Counted from the first letter of the stretch, positions 32,831-47,400 are shown. The stretch: 64,000 bases of DNA from Certhia americana (GCA_018697195.1 CM031864.1:28219962-28283961); one strand, 5' to 3'. The notes: a model not told the origin generated them from the letters alone. Program-made: numbers and translations.

Positions 32831-35414
32831 CCTAGCAGACTTCCTGGTATCTCCCTAGGCCAAAGCAGGGAGAGGATCATCCTGCTCCAGCTGGGACTGG
32901 CAAAGTCACTGAGAGCAATCCCATATCATGCAAAATCGGAACCAATTTCTCCCCTGGAAGGGCCACTGCAGCCCAGGGAGACTTCAACAGGTCTTGGGAA
33001 TTTTGAGCCTTCCAAATCCCACTGGGACAGAATGTCAGGTTATGCTCTGCTCTTACTTGATACCAGCAAAGTGAAAGGCAACTTTAATCTCTGCTAAATC
33101 AAATTTTAACCCAGAAGGAAATACATTCTAGGTTCCTAGGGTTTACCCAGAAATAGGTCATCTCAGCAGGGTTGTGGCAGAGCAAGTGGGATGAGTGATA
33201 GGCAGCAAGATTACAGCTGACTGAAGTATAAACAGAGTTCACTGAAATCATGAAATAACCACCTATTGCACGTTTGCTAAATTTCAACTGCAGCTTCTTA
33301 CCCCCCAGATATTTATGTGGAATTGGTGGGAATGGGTTCCATGTAAGATTCATAGAAATAACTGAAGTTAATCCAGCCTTCTATTTGAGTGGAGAAGCCA
33401 GGAGCAAAGTGACATCTGTGGCTCTCTTACGTCTAACAAGCCATTTTTCATAGACTCGTCAAACCAAAGGGACCCAGGTCTAACATTATGGATAGTAAGA
33501 AGGAGCCACAACAGACTCATGTCAAAGACTTCCCTTCCATTTCTCCTCCTCTGATGACAAAGCTCATCATTCTGTCTTCCAGCAGAACTTTAAACACTTT
33601 ATGAAGGTATTAAATGGCACCATTTCAATCTCCAAGGCATGGGGACAACCCTGACATGCAAGGGTAGGACAGGGAACCTCCCACCCATCATCCAACTCCA
33701 GAGACCAAGTGTCTTGGTCACCCCAAGACATTGGCACTGAATCCCATGTGGCCTGGAGGGTCCCTGACCAGCCTGGCACTCTCCCACTATCCAGCTGGAG
33801 TCCCACCACTCACATGCCACAACCTTTCCTTGCACCTACCACCGCTTCAATAGCTGGCGGCAGGTGTGAACAATTGCCACCCAAAATCTGGATGAAGTAC
33901 AACGTGATATAATTATCACCTTAATGGCATTTCAAGACTATCACCAATGGCTGGAAGTAAAACTTCAGCTGAGTTTAATAAGCATATCTAATGTAATATT
34001 TGCAGGGAAGGGCAGGCTGACTTTAGGAAGGATTTCGTTAGCTTTGCAGCTTTGTGTAGCTTTACATGGGATATTTCACATGCAACAGATAAGGAAGGAT
34101 GAGCCCATGACAGCTGCAAAGCCCGATCATGGCAGCAGCCTGCAATGCTCCCTCCCATCTCTGTTTAAGTAGGAGATTACGTGCTCAGAGACTGAGTGGC
34201 ACTGGATCCTTGCTCTGGTTGCTTCCACGATAGTGGCAGCCAGCAGGGTCCCCATCCTCTTGGTCATGGCCAGATGTTGTGTCATCTCCCAGGCAGACAG
34301 CTGAAACCTGCTGAAAGCATTGAATTATTTTCCACCAGTCCACAGCTGGCTCCAGGTCTGCAGATCCAGCCTCCTTGAAGGTGCTCCCTCATCTTTGCCC
34401 TGGACAGGAACAGATCCTGGGATTGGCTTAACTGGGCTCACAGGAGCCCAGCTCGGTGTGCACCAGCTCCACACAATGTGGTGGATCCATATGCCCTCTC
34501 CATTTGATGCCTTCTCCAACCCAGAAGCCTTCACCAGCTCTCACTCAATGGCTTGGACCCCCAGAAGCCACCAGGCACCTCAAGTCTTGTGCTTCCCTCC
34601 TCTGGATTAGTGCCAAGGGTGCGGTTGGGAAGGAGTCACCAGGGATTTTCAGCTGATTCATGCACCCACAGGGACAGAAATCACAGGGAAGGCAGGCGAT
34701 TGCACAGCAGCTCAAGGGATCTGTTGCACATGTCCAAGCCCTGAAATACCCAGTCACAGGGCACCATGAAGTAGGTTTATTCAGGTTTAGAGACCTTCCT
34801 AAGCCTAACAGATATCAACAATTATTCTTTATGAAGGATAAAAAGACAGAAAAGAGCTTTGCAAGTCTCAAATTCCAGTGTGGTTATCCAAAGCAGAAGG
34901 TTCCTGTCAGCACCTGAGAGCCCAGACTGCCCTTGGGCCAGCCAAACCTTAGGTAATATCCTGTATAAAGCTCCTGCCTCCACGTGCTGCCCCAGAGAGC
35001 TCTTTGGAAATACTGCCTTACTGCCTTGAGATGCATCAGGTTTTGCTTAGCTTTGAACCACCAGGTCACCTTGTTGTTAATTAATGCACTGCTAAAATTA
35101 TGTTTGGGGGCTACTAAGGTTTATTGGGTAGAAAATTATTTCAAATACAGAGAGCAAGCAGTAAAGGCTGGAAATATGTTTTCAAGTATAAAGCTAATTG
35201 CTACAGGGAATCCCTCTGGGATCCATCTGGAGCCCTCGATTTTCTGTTTACTTCCTCCGCTAACGACCTGGCCAAGGTTTGTAGAACAGCAAATGCACAA
35301 GTGATTGCTGGTGGTGTGGTGCCCTGCACACTGGCATCTGGCACAGAGGGGATCCACAAGTCTCCACAGAGGTCCTCGTGCCCTGTCACAGCAGAACAGG
35401 GCAGCCTGGCAACC
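32831..35414. other. Intergenic region between two CR1 copies
   Basis: No gene was recognised. An AT-rich non-repetitive block at 33895-34080 may be regulatory. A short segment near 33345-33375 resembles the CR1 terminal motif (GATTCATAGAAATAACTGAA) but is too short to call. Confidence 0.5.
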
Positions 35415-35640
35415 AGAGAATCAAGGAATCGTTAATGTTGGGAAAGACCTTTAAGCACTGCCAAACCCACTAGGTGTGCATCCACCCATTTTTTGAACAC
35501 TTCCAAGAATGATGACTCACCACATTGCTGCTTCAGCGCTCAACCAGTCTTTCAGTGACAGAATTTTTTTTCCAATATCCAATCTAAACCTTCCCTGGAG
35601 CAACTTGAAGATATCTCCTTTTGTCCTGTCACTTGTTACC
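35415..35640 (-). mobile_element. CR1 retroposon fragment (3' end)
   Basis: On the plus strand it reads AGAATCAAGGAATCGTTAAT, then GGGAAAGACCTTTAAG, TTTTTTGAACACTTCCAAG, CCAATATCCAATCTAAACCT, and GGAGCAACTTGAAGA with TTTTGTCCTGTC. This is the reverse complement of the CR1 3' end over about 225 bp. It is a well-preserved but non-coding copy. Confidence 0.92.
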
Positions 35641-37070
35641 ATGGTGGCAACCTTGCTGGATCCAGTTCTGCTCTCAGCCGTGGGGCTGTTTGTCATCTTT
35701 CTGTTCTCTGGATGAGTTCAGTGAGCCATGGGAGAAGCCTATCCCACCCTCCTGCTGACATGGGTGTTTGTGGAGAGGAACCCCAAGAAAGAGATCTGCT
35801 GCTCCCACGAAAGCCTTTTGCAAGTCCCACAGACACACCAGTGTTGGCAAATGCACTTGAAGTCATTATGAAACAGAACTGTCCAGATGCATCCTTGAGA
35901 CTGCAGTGAGACTGGCCTAAGGCCAGACTTGTGACCAAAGGACTTTGCTTCAACATCCCAGAGACCCCAAAGTACCTATTTGTCTGAGAAAAGATGTCCT
36001 GCCTGATATCCTGGAGGCCTCCAGCCATCCCAGTAGGAAGGAGTGAGCCTTCATTTCCAGGAAGGGGTCCACTCCTCCCAGGTGTATGTAAAGTAAAATA
36101 AGAAATACAGTAACTTCCCATGCCAGGCTCAGCCACAATTGGATCAGGAAAGACCAAGAGGGGTTACCTTGCTGAGCATCTCATGAAGGTGCTACGAGGC
36201 AGGAGCTCCCTGGCTTCCAAACCCCATGGCCAGGCCCTGCTGCCCTGCCCCAGTCAGGGACACTGCGCATTGATGCCTAGAGAAGCTTTTGCACAAGCCT
36301 AAGTGCTTTTTTGGACTACAGCCCAGGCTGACTGAGGGGACTTGAGTGGCACAGATGGCATTTTTCTTCTTTATTTTTGTTTTTGTTTTGCTTTTTTTTT
36401 CACCTGACGGTGGCCTCTGAGATGTAAGTGCAGAGTGGTGACCCAGACAGGTGCCTGACCTGGACACACCCAGAACAGCTTAATTCAAAAAACCTTGTTT
36501 CCCACACTGTTTGGTGATGGAAGAACACACTGAACTGCCTTTCTTGCTATGTCCAGCCACTACTTTGCTCTACTTAATTTTGCTTCCTAGAAGAAGCATC
36601 TCTCACTCTAACTGCCCCTTATTCCAGTATCTTTGAGGCATGCAAGGTTCCAACACAAGCCAAGCATCAGGATCCTGTTCCCAGTCTGGGCTTGGAGGGT
36701 CTGGACAGGAGCAGTGCCACCAAGGAATATGAAGGTCTGCTCACCTGCTCACCTATCGCCTGGAGACTTTGATGGTCCCAGCCACAAGACAAGCAGGGCA
36801 TGCTGGAATCACTCAGAAATTGGGATTTGCTTGTGCTCCCTCTTCCCCTAGGGAAGCGGCTGCCCTGGGAGCATGACAGCCGCCAGCAGTGCTGTGGAGG
36901 AGATGCTCCATCATCCACCAAGTTGGCCAGCACAGAGAAATGAAAATGGTGCCATGCAGCCCCAAAACAACCTCTCTCCAGAATTTCCCCTTCCAGAAAA
37001 TACTATCAGGAAAAAAAAAAAACCCACCCAAAAAACCAAAACCAATTCACAGCCAAAAACAACCCCCTCT

Positions 37071-37075
<5 letters not shown>

Positions 37076-37098
<23 letters not shown>
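37076..37098. repeat. Poly-A tract (23)
   Basis: This is a run of 23 A, in a region that also has 12 A at 37011-37022. No recognisable processed gene lies next to it, so it is treated as a simple A-rich low-complexity tract. Confidence 0.9.
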
Positions 37099-37101
<3 letters not shown>

Positions 37102-37309
37102 ATTTGTGGTGAAGGAGGTCTTGTCCAGCAATCACAGCCAGATTGTGGCTGTCATTCCTGACTCAATGCCTGCTATAACTGGAATATAAACCCAAATAAT
37201 TTCATCACAACTGGATTTTATTTCACTTCCTGCTCCCATGGCTGTCTCTCCTGCGTGGACCAAAGGCTTGTGACGCAGGAACTGGCTCTCCCTAAGAGAA
37301 TCTCCTCTT

Positions 37310-37425
37310 GCTGGTGTGGCCAGCCTTCACTTGGGTTGTCCTGCGCAGGGCCAGGAGCTGGACTGCATCCTTATGGGTCCCTTCCAGATCAGGATATTCT
37401 GTGCTTCTATGACTCTGTGGCAGGG
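37310..37425 (+). mobile_element. CR1 retroposon fragment (extreme 3' end)
   Basis: GGGCCAGGAGCTGGACTGCA, then TCCTTATGGGTCCCTTCCAG, ATCAGGATATTCTGTG and CTTCTATGACTC follow the end of CR1 in plus orientation. It is a short copy carrying only the last hundred or so bases. Confidence 0.85.
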
Positions 37426-40400
37426 TTGCTTCTGTCATTAGTAGCCAAGTGAGGCACTACATGTACTTGAAAGCAAAACACATCTTCTTCTACTGCAGCC
37501 CATGTTAGGCAGCACCATGCCCAGTTGGCATCACCTCATAGTGCAATTAGTGTGGGATCATAAACCTTTCCTTTAACCATGCCCTGAGCATGGACCTGGT
37601 GCTTACAGGCTCCCTGACCCTGCAGTTCAAACAGCTTGGTCTCTGCCTTGGCAGGAGCATGTCAGCTCCAGTGGTACAGAAACAACGTGCTTTGAAATGC
37701 AGATCCTGCCTGTCTTTGTTCCTGCATCTTTATAGGTGCTGGATTTACAGCGCCCTTGCATCTTGACCACTGGCCTTACAGCAAGGCCCCCTGCACCGTC
37801 CTGTGTGATGAGCTCCGTTAGTGTTCAGGACTGTGCAAACCCCAGGAGCCTTTTGCCTCCCTCAGCTGCTCTTGACTGATGCTCAGGCAGGGAGATGTGG
37901 TGGTGCAAAGTCTGGGGTCAGCAGCAGTCGGACGGATCAGAGGGTGCTTTTCAAGTTCAAGCCCTTGGTTCAGAAAGCTGCTCAGAGGAGCAGCAGTTCA
38001 TGTGTCTCTCCTTGTGCCATCACAGGGGAGATCACGGATGAGAAAAAATTATTGCTCATGCTCCATCAGCTGGAGATATCAGCCCCCCTCCAGGCATGGC
38101 ACTCTTCACAACAGGAAGCCACGTCCGGAGAGCTTCAGATGGAGATGGATTTGGGATCCCTGTGATGCTGATCACCTCCCCCCGACGCAGGTGTCTGCCC
38201 CAGCCTGTCTCCCCTGTCCTCGACCAGCGAGCTCAAGCTGCCAAGGGAACGTGGCTCACAGTCTGCTGGCAGACGCCCCATCCTTTTCAATTATGTGCAG
38301 TCCAATTCCCATCATGAGGAGGGAAGCCAGGAGGAAATGCCACTGAAGTCAGCAGAGTCATGCTGCATAGTCTGGAGTGAGCAGGAAGAGATGCTAAGCC
38401 TGGCCTACACACATCATCCAGGTTTCTAATATCTGCCCCTTGCCAGCTCAATCCTCATTTAAATTTATGGCATCCATTCCCAAACTAGCAGGATGTGTTT
38501 ATAATTAATAAGAGGGATGTGGGGAGTGTGTCCTTTTTTCTTCTTTAAAGCCAAACATCAGACAGTGTTCCAGCCTTTGCTCCCTACGATGCGAAGCCTG
38601 CTCTAAAACCTGGTCCCCAGCTGCCAGCCTAAAAGCCAAACCACAGGGCCTTGACCCCAGCAAACATTACAGCACACAGAGCTGATTTAAACTTTTCCCA
38701 GGCTAAAGCCTTAATGGTTCATGGGCTTGGAGCCCTCAGCCCAGCTTAGCCTGTTCACAGAAGTGGGCACCAGCACTGCACACTCTGGGATGCAGCCAAC
38801 ACACTCCAAAATTTTGGCTGCTACTAGCCCAGGGAATAGATGCTACAGGGCTGTTCTTGCTGGCCCAATTTCCACTTGAGAGAAGCCCCTTTTCATTGCC
38901 TGTCCTTGCCCCAGGCTTAGGGCAGCACAGAAGAGCAGATCAGGATATCCAGAAGCTGCCCAGGATTTCCATCCCAGCACATCTGTTAGACCTGGAGACA
39001 TGGCCATGCCCCAAGCTGTCGGACAAGCCCATGGGAAATCCAGTCCCATGGGACACCACTGTAATGTGGCGTGGGAAGCAATCGAGGAAGATAAACAGTT
39101 CTGTGAATTTCCTAGGGCCCTGTAATTGCAGAGGAATTATTTCAGAAAACTGTAAGATCTGCAGAAGCCTCTAGGCACCAGAAGGAAACCAGACAAAGCC
39201 CTGTGTTCCCTGTTGGCTGACCAGGGAAGTTACTCCCTGTCCCCAGATGCAGTTCCAGCTCCATTCTCCACCACCTCAGAGAGAGACAGGACCACCATCA
39301 AACCCAGGAGCCAAATTAGGCATCAAGGGAGACAAGGATTCCTCCCTGGACTCTGCAGAGGACAGCAGACACTCTGAAGTGAGGGATTAACATATGGCAA
39401 AGCCAGCACAAACAAAGATCAATCAAGTCTCGCTTCAGCACACCAGATATCCAAGGACTCACCCCTCTGGAAAGGCTCTGAATGAATAATCCTTCCCATG
39501 AATATTGAGAGCTATCTTGAATCAGTGGCTGTCTCTTTCCACCCACCAGCCCTTTTGAAGGCCAGTCCAGAAGGACCTCTTTCAAGCATCAGAAATCGCT
39601 TTTAAAATGCCATCTAAATTTATTTACGGCCAGCTTATCACACAGGACTGCACCTTTACTGACCAGAGTCCTCACAAAAGCCAATGCATTAGCAACTGGA
39701 TGTCTTTTAAACTCTTCTGGATGTAACACCTTACTATAGAAAGTCGGGGATGCAGCCAAAGGATTTCCCCTGTCCTGAAGGGGGATCCTTGACAGGATGC
39801 CCAGCTCCCTCCTTCCTCTTGGGAGGAGCAGGGAGGGAGAGCGACTGGATATCTTAAAGCCTACTTTAATGCCCAAAAAAGATGTATTTGTAGACTTTGT
39901 GGCTGAAACACCATCAATTTTTATTTCTCCTGCACTGAGGCTATTTTGGGTTTGTCTGCCATGGATACCAAGCCAGCAAAACCTGGCCCTTCCTGTTTGC
40001 AGAGGCTGATGCCAAGCAAGGAGGAACAAACCCAGACACCTGGGATGGGAAAAGGTCCCTGCTATCTGTAGGACAGCATGACTGCCCTTCCAGCCCATCC
40101 CACAGGGCTGGAAGTTCTTTAAGCTCCCCCCTGCTTTCTAAGTGATTTCTAACTCCCACTTCATCTCAGCAAGTACTATTAAGCTTCTAAGATCTCTTGG
40201 AAACTTAAATAAAAAGACAGAGACCATCAAGAGATTTGCAGCCAGTGGTGGAAGGAAATGCTATCCATCCCCAGGAGTAGATGCTGGGGGGCTGGAAAAC
40301 CAGTGTCAAGCCTCTGGGACCTCCTGGATATACACAGAGTGTCAGGGTGGCTGGGGACCTGGCCTCCAGAAGGACACCGCAGACAAACAGCACACCTGGA

Positions 40401-43400
40401 CCATCTTTCATAAGGACACAGGAATTCAGAGGGTCCTTCCACCCCACTAAAAGTTTGGGATTTAGATGCTCAGCAATATGGTTGAAACAATTTCCTTGAT
40501 CTTTTATTACCCTGGTAAATAATTTATTTGGACAGGCATTTTTAAAAATCTCATAAAAGACCTATAAAACATATTTATCACACAAAAAAAACCTGCTCCT
40601 TGGCTCCAACCAACAAGCTGAAAACTTGTTTGTATACTTCACTGCACATAAATTAACCAATGCCTTGTGATAGCTTTAAGCTTTTTAACAGCTCTCTCCC
40701 TGCTGCTTTTTATTTCCATTTTTCTCTCTGTGAATTCACAAGGTAAAAAAGGAGGAACCCACCATAACAGGAGAGGTTTCTGTTCTTGGACAGATATTGA
40801 CAGTCAGGAACTGCCTTCCCAGTTTTCCTGACACCTGGAAAATTTAACAAATGATGCTTCTTTTGGCTGAAAAACACTACTCAAAGTTGTGGTTATTCAG
40901 AGTACGTTGAGACGTAGGGGTTGGCAGATGTACAGAGAGTGATGGATGCCTGTGTGACTGAGGTGCCAATGGTACAGGCTCTTTGAGCCTAAATTTCCCC
41001 CCTGAGATCAGGAGAACTTCTGTCATCTTCTGCTGGCAGAGGGCAGGTTTTCTTTTTTGTCCAAGCCTTGAATAAATGGAGAATTCAAACAAAAGGCTGA
41101 GGAATGAGTTTTCCCACCCAAAACATGCAGCAGCCACAGGCACCAAAGCTATTTGGCATTCCCTTGGACACCAGAGGAACCAGCTGGATGAAGCCTGGCC
41201 AGCAGGATGAGAGCTCAGCCTGCTGCCAAAGTATAAAACCAGAACTCAAACTACATTCGTGGCTGCAGGCAGGACTCCTGGTGCCAGGCAGTCACACAGA
41301 TCTAAAGGCAGACCTTCCACATCCCCTGCATGGTGCCCACAAACACAGATCTCATCTGGGACAGCTCTGCTCAGCAAAATGCCAACAAACACAGGTGACC
41401 TAGCAAGGGATGACTGACCTGAGGATGGTCTGAGGTGGGTTTCTCCTCTTCTCAGGAGCAAGAGGAGCTGTGGGAGCAGCAGTGAGGCCAGACTGAGTCT
41501 GGAGATACCCTGCATCATTTTTCCAAGCATGCGGAGAAGCACTGGGAGGAGGGAGAGCACAGCCCTCTGGGTCAGCAGAGCTGGCCATCAGGGCTGCCAA
41601 GGCACACAGACACCCAGGCATGCACAGAGCCTGCTCCAGATGGCATCTGGCACAGGGAGCCAGGAGCAGTCTGGGTCACAGTGTTTCCCATGCAGGACTT
41701 GGCTCTTCCCCATCCCTGGGCATCTCCAAAACCCCTCATCCTGGTCCAGGTTCCAACACAGGAGCAATATAATACAGTTAAAAAACCTTTTCAGGACTCA
41801 ATCGACACTCCAGCTGTGCTCCTCCCTTCACTGGGCTTTCCCTTCTGCCTTCCCAAAGCCCACACCAGGCACTTGAGCTACATCTGCTTTCATACCTGAG
41901 TGAGCCAGAGTGCTCCTGTCCACACTGGCTGGTTCTCCATACAGCTGCCCTCTGCCTTCATCATGTTGTCTACAGCGAGATCAGAAAGTCAGAGCAAACT
42001 CAACCAAAAGGCTGTTTGATGAAGAACAAGCTCTGAGAAGGTGGTCAGTGGTCAAAGTAAGATGGGGCTGGGGTATCTGCATGCTAGGCATCACTTCTCC
42101 CCAGCTCCAGTGCCACCTTGGTACACTTACAGGGCATGAGACAACTCATCCAAGCCAGGGATGGTTTTCCAGCTCCAGTGCAAGCCAGTCTCCCAGGCAG
42201 GTTAAAGCCCAGCAGAGCATCAGCTGCTCTGTGCTCATGGAGGCTGGGAGAGATAATGTGGATCAGTGGGGCAGGGAGAGCCTTTCCTATCAGATCCCCA
42301 GTGTTGTCACTTCTCTCTGACACTCCATACCCTTCCTAACACTTCCCCACTCCCCAGTGCTGCAACCACCTTTCCCTAATGCCAGCACAACTCCTGGGGT
42401 CCAGCTGGTCTGGCCAGCCCCATGCCCACCATTCCACATAGCTCAGCACAGGTCCCGGAAGGACACACCATCCTGGGTGGAGGCCTGCAAGGACCTATCA
42501 CCCACAGCAGGGACATCAGGTTTCCCTCCTTCCTCCTCACAGGAGCTTCGTCTTTGCTCTCAGTGGAAGGAAGCAAAATGGGCACCATGAGCTGCAGTAT
42601 GGATTAGATCTCTCCAAGTTTTCTGGAATGGAGATACAGCTGTGGACCTCAATGAGTCCTTTTGGCCACAGAAGACCATGGAATAGCCTTTCCTGGGACT
42701 CCAGGCTCAATTCTGGGGCCTCTCCCACCTTCACCGAGTCCCACAGCTCCTTCGGCTGCCACTCCTGAACTGATGAGCATATTAGCAGTTAAGTCCATTT
42801 GCAGATTTAAAAGTCAAATCTTGCCACAGGAAATTAAAAGATAATGCAAAGAATTATTTTAAAAAATTAATCTTTATTACTCTCCACTCCCAAGCTGCTA
42901 ATAAAAAAAAATGTGTTTCTCATAAAGTCTCTATAAAAACAGGTTATAAAGCAGAGGAAGAGAGGGAGGCAGATGTTTTAAAAAGACATCTTTCATCCCT
43001 CCACCCTGCTTGCTGTAACCATCTGCACCTGAGAGTCAGCTCCCAGCAGCCCCCTTTACCCTGCAAGGTAATTATTCCCCATTTCCATCTAGTCCCCCTT
43101 GTCCTCCCTGTTTTACATCTCCAGGAGATCAGCAATCCCAGATCCAGACAGCAGTCTAGAAGGTGGTTTAATGGCACACCCTCCTTGCTCCAGCTATCTC
43201 CTAGCCTTGTATAAAACAGGATGAATTACAGGTCATTACAGAAAGGGCAGGTGCTTGGGAAGTAAACAAGGTAGCTATTACAGAAGACAGCAACAGCTCC
43301 ACAACACTGGAGCATGGCTAATACATGCAGGGAACCATGCCTGAGAGAGAGGTCAAGGATGCTCAGCAGCACTCAGAAACCAGTGAAGAGACTGAGAGGG

Positions 43401-46400
43401 AGGTAGCAACTGCAAGAGTTTCTTCTGAAAATGGTTCTCTCTTAGGCTGTGCTGAAGAAAGCAGCTCAGTCCTTGGTTTTCTATCTGGAGTTTGAGCCCA
43501 TAGAGTCAGATATGGGGCTGCAAACAATTTCTGTGTCATGATACTAGGAACAAGTCAGCCAGGTTTTGGTAAGTCCAAGAGCCACCACAACTGAGAAAGA
43601 GCATCCAATTTAGCATGTAAGAGAGATGAAGAAGCAAGAGGCAGCAAATCCACCAGCTATGTCTGTCCTGCAGTAGAATAAACAGCCACAGGCACAGATC
43701 TGTGTCCCATCAGCCCTCTGGTCAGCCTAGAAGTGTGCCTGGCCAGAAGACCTACCACCATTGCTCTTGCCAAAGCAGTGCCCCTGGGTCTGGCAGAAAC
43801 ACAGCCAGGACAGGAAGGAGCAGGGGCTTCACAAAAAGAGAGATGAGGGACCAAGAACTTCTGCATTGCATCACAAACACAGCATGAAAGCTGCTCCATG
43901 CCCAGAGTTGGGGCGAAGGAGCCAGTCCCAAGTAAACCCTAGAACATGCCCTGATGGATCCATGGGAACTGCAAAGCCCAAACCTCCTCATACTCAGATG
44001 AGCAGTGCAAGCACCAAGCCCATCCTCAGGCCTCCCACAGGCAGCACACAGTGAGTTTATTCCAGGTAAGGTAGCCCCACAACTTCTCATTATTGGGGAT
44101 AAAGAGAGCATTTGGCCTTTTCTGACTCCAGGAGGGGAAGATGCATCTGGAAAATGAAGTGCTGGCAAGGAGCAGTGTCAGAGGAAGGAGACAGGAATTA
44201 CCACAAGCAGGCTCATACACAAAGAATGAGAACCCTCTGGGAAGGACAGTGCCTGCAGTGCTGCTGCCCAGGACACCTACAGTCCCCAGCATGGGCAGGA
44301 GCACAGGGAAACACCGCAGAACAGCGAGGTAGGAGGTGGCTTTCCAAGGGGAAGTTGACTATGATTGATGGTGCTGTGCTGTGCTCTCACTGATGTAGAA
44401 AATTAGAGATTGCTTCAGATACCGACCAATCTGAGACACTTGTTGTGTCCATCTCCTGTACGCAGGCGCCTCTCTCGGGAGCTGAACCTCCAGCTTGCAG
44501 GCTCATTATTCAGAGTGCTGAACTGGGAAAAGCAATGCTACTTTATTCTTACTTCTTTTCTCCTCCCAGAACCACTGGATTGTATTATTCTTGGGAACAT
44601 GTGAGGTGCTGACTTCCTTGCTCAGCTACTTGAAGGAAATGTTGATTCTCCTCAACTAGGAAAAAGTAGCCCTTCACTTTTTCTTTTCTCTCCTCAACCA
44701 GAGCTGGGAAGAACCTTTATAAAATATAGGAGCCATTTTCTCAGAAGGAACTAGCTTCTTTAAAAACAGTGAGTCGTGCTCCACACTGAGATGGATCTGA
44801 TAGCTGGTACTCTATTAATGTTGCCTTGTGCTATTGTCCTCCTGGCAGGATGGTCTCTTCTTTGGCTTTCAATCCCTTTGCCATTTAACCAGTTCCTGGT
44901 TTATTGTGGCTGCTTTTGTCCTTCCACTGCTTCTCTGTCAGATGACAAAAGAGTTCTAAAACAGTCCTTAAGTGGGTTTTTAAAATATCCACATAGGCTT
45001 CCATATGAAATGATGAAGCCAGTGGTCTAGATCAGCACAGTCTGTTGTGTCTTCAGGTGAGATGTCACACCACAGATAGGACACCACCAGGCCCTTGGCT
45101 TCAAACAGTGCTGTCCCTCATTAGTAGGCAATCAGTTTCTTTCCAGACAGGCATAGCATCCGAGCTCACATTTCTGTAGTCTCTGTGTTTCCATGCTAAT
45201 CTAGAAATGGTAGAGGAAACTCTCTGACTGCTGCTCAAATAATCCCAAACAGGCCCTACAGTCCTGCAGCCTGCCACCTTTCTTCAAACTCCCCTGGAGC
45301 TCCAGGAACCTACACTAGCTCAGGCTCTTCCACTTTGCAAGCATGGCTAGAGGACCAAGGGGCTGGATGTGGGGACTACCACCTCTGGAGAGGGCGGGGA
45401 AATGGTTGAGTCTCCTTCATGACTGAGCCCCTGGTTTCTCTTGCCAGCTTGGGACAGCTGACTTTGTTCCCATGGCAAAAGGGCAGGTTTCTTTTTTTTA
45501 ACACTTGGGTATCCAAAAAACAGCTTCAAATTTCTCTGCTTTGAAGCCCATCACCCAACATGGAAGTCCAGGCTCCAGCACTAGGGAGCCTCTTCCAAGA
45601 CACCAGCAGCTAAACCCAACCCTGCTTGTCTCATTTGTTGAAAGGACAATGATACATAGCACCAGCTGCAGCTCTGCCTCTGAGCATCCCTTGGGTCACA
45701 AGGTGCAGAGGGCTGGCAGTAAGCAGCAAACACCAAATTCAAGCCAAAATCTGAAGCACTCAAGAAATCCCTATAGGAAGATGATTTGGAACAAAGCATT
45801 GCTCTTCCTCCCTCCCACACATCCACCACAGACTGACCCCAGTACCTCCTACCAATTTTCCCAGTGGTAGTTAGTCATCTGCCCTTTGGAAGTCTCTTCT
45901 GGGGGTGCAGAACACATCCCCACACATCCCCCCTTTCTCCATCTGTTAATGGCTTCCCTCCACCCAGGCTGAGCCTCCCCCAGCCTGAGCTAATGGTAGG
46001 AAATTAGCATTAAAATGATGGTTTGCTATTAGCGGTGCCTCAGCTCCCCATCACGCTCCAGGAACAGCAAATGACAGGCTGTGATTTCCCTGCCGAGGTG
46101 CAGAGGAGAAGGAACAACGGCAGCCAGAAGTGCTGAAGATACCCAAGGAAAGTTTTAGTTTCATCTCTCCCACCCCAGTAGCCCTTTTCCATTCCCCATC
46201 CCTGCCGTGCTCATCCACCGCACAGGCAATCCTACAAACAGATGGCACCTGGGCAGGAAAGCAGACAAATTGGCTGTCACCTGCAGGAGCACTAAGTGCT
46301 TTCAAAGCAGAGGGGTGCTCGTTTGCCAAGAGCCCTGTGGGGTGGAAATGCCAGCAGAACCTGCCATCGGTCACCTTCCTTGTGGCTCAACAGCTCTGGT

Positions 46401-47104
46401 TTGCTCCTTGCCTGGTTGCAGGCATGCAGCTGGTTCCTCATGGGAGCAGGTGGCAGAAGAAGGCTGTTGCTGTGTCCTGAATAAAATGGAAGAAGCAATT
46501 CAGGCTGAGCACCAATGGAGTGATGCTTTTTTTTCCATGTCAGCACAACACTTTAGTTTGGAGGGCTTGCAGCCTGGAATGAGAGGGTTTTTGTGGGTCT
46601 CCACTGAACATCCCTCTGCTTGTTGAAAAATGAGCTCAGCTCAAGATGCCTGCTCTCTCTTCCTACCAAAGTGGGGGTCTGCTCTCCCAGAAATCTCCCC
46701 TCCTTGACCAGGCAACTGTGGCAAGAGCATGGATGGACAGACTCATTTCATTTTCTGCCTGCCTGCTCCTGAGATTACCTGGCTTAGGCTTCTTTGTACA
46801 CAGGGGTGAGGGAAGCAGCTCATGTCCCAGTCTGCAGAAAGCCGAGAGGCAGGAAGGAGCAGCTCAGCAAATCCTTGGGTGTCTGGGCAGGCTGCCAACT
46901 CCCTTTGGGCACCTAAGTGACCCTGCAGTTACACAGCAGAGATGGTGAACTCCTCCTTGTAGAGCCCCACACTGCTGGTCACCTGCAGTAGGGAAAGGGG
47001 ATACAGTGAGGCTGAAATGTGCAGGAGCATTTGTCTGCTTTCAGGGCATCTTATGTGGAGTCATGCACAACTGCTGAAAAATTCCAAAGCTGCATTTTAG
47101 CACC
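37426..47104. other. Intergenic region, no gene recognised
   Basis: Open frames of up to about 170 codons (for example 39589-40098 on the minus strand) match nothing I know and have no supporting exon structure. There is an AT-rich block at 42780-42940. No transposon family could be named in this interval. Confidence 0.55.
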
Positions 47105-47400
47105 TCAAGAAGCTTAGGTCAAACTGGTGACTAGCAACAGGACCCAAAGGAATAGCACGAAGCTGTGTCAGGGGAGGTTTAGGGTAGGTATCAGGAAAAT
47201 GTACTTCACCCACAGGGTGATTGGGCACTGGAACAGGATCCCCAGGGCAGTGGTCGTAGCCACAAGCCTGCCAGAGCTCAAGGAGTGTTTGGACAATGCT
47301 CTCAGACACATGGTGGAATGTTGGGGTGTCCTGAGCAGGGACAGGAGTTAGATTCGATGATCCTTGTGGATTACAACTTAGGATATTTTATGATTCTACA
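47105..47400 (+). mobile_element. CR1 retroposon, 3' end of ORF2 plus 3' UTR
   Basis: The sequence reads AGCTGTGTCAGGGGAGGTTT, then GTAGGTATCAGGAAAATGTA, GTGATTGGGCACTGGAACAGG, CCCCAGGGCAGTGGTCGTAG, GTTAGATTCGATGATCCTTG and AGGATATTTTATGATTCTA. This is nearly the complete CR1 3' end. The 74-codon open frame at 47127-47351 is a remnant of the end of the CR1 polyprotein frame and is not a host gene. Confidence 0.93.

Noticed and set aside
33345..33375. Possible CR1 terminal motif
   Set aside because: Only about 25 bases resemble the CR1 end, and the flanking sequence does not continue the match.
47127..47351. 74-codon frame that looks like a conserved protein
   Set aside because: It is the decayed end of the CR1 polyprotein frame and not a host gene.
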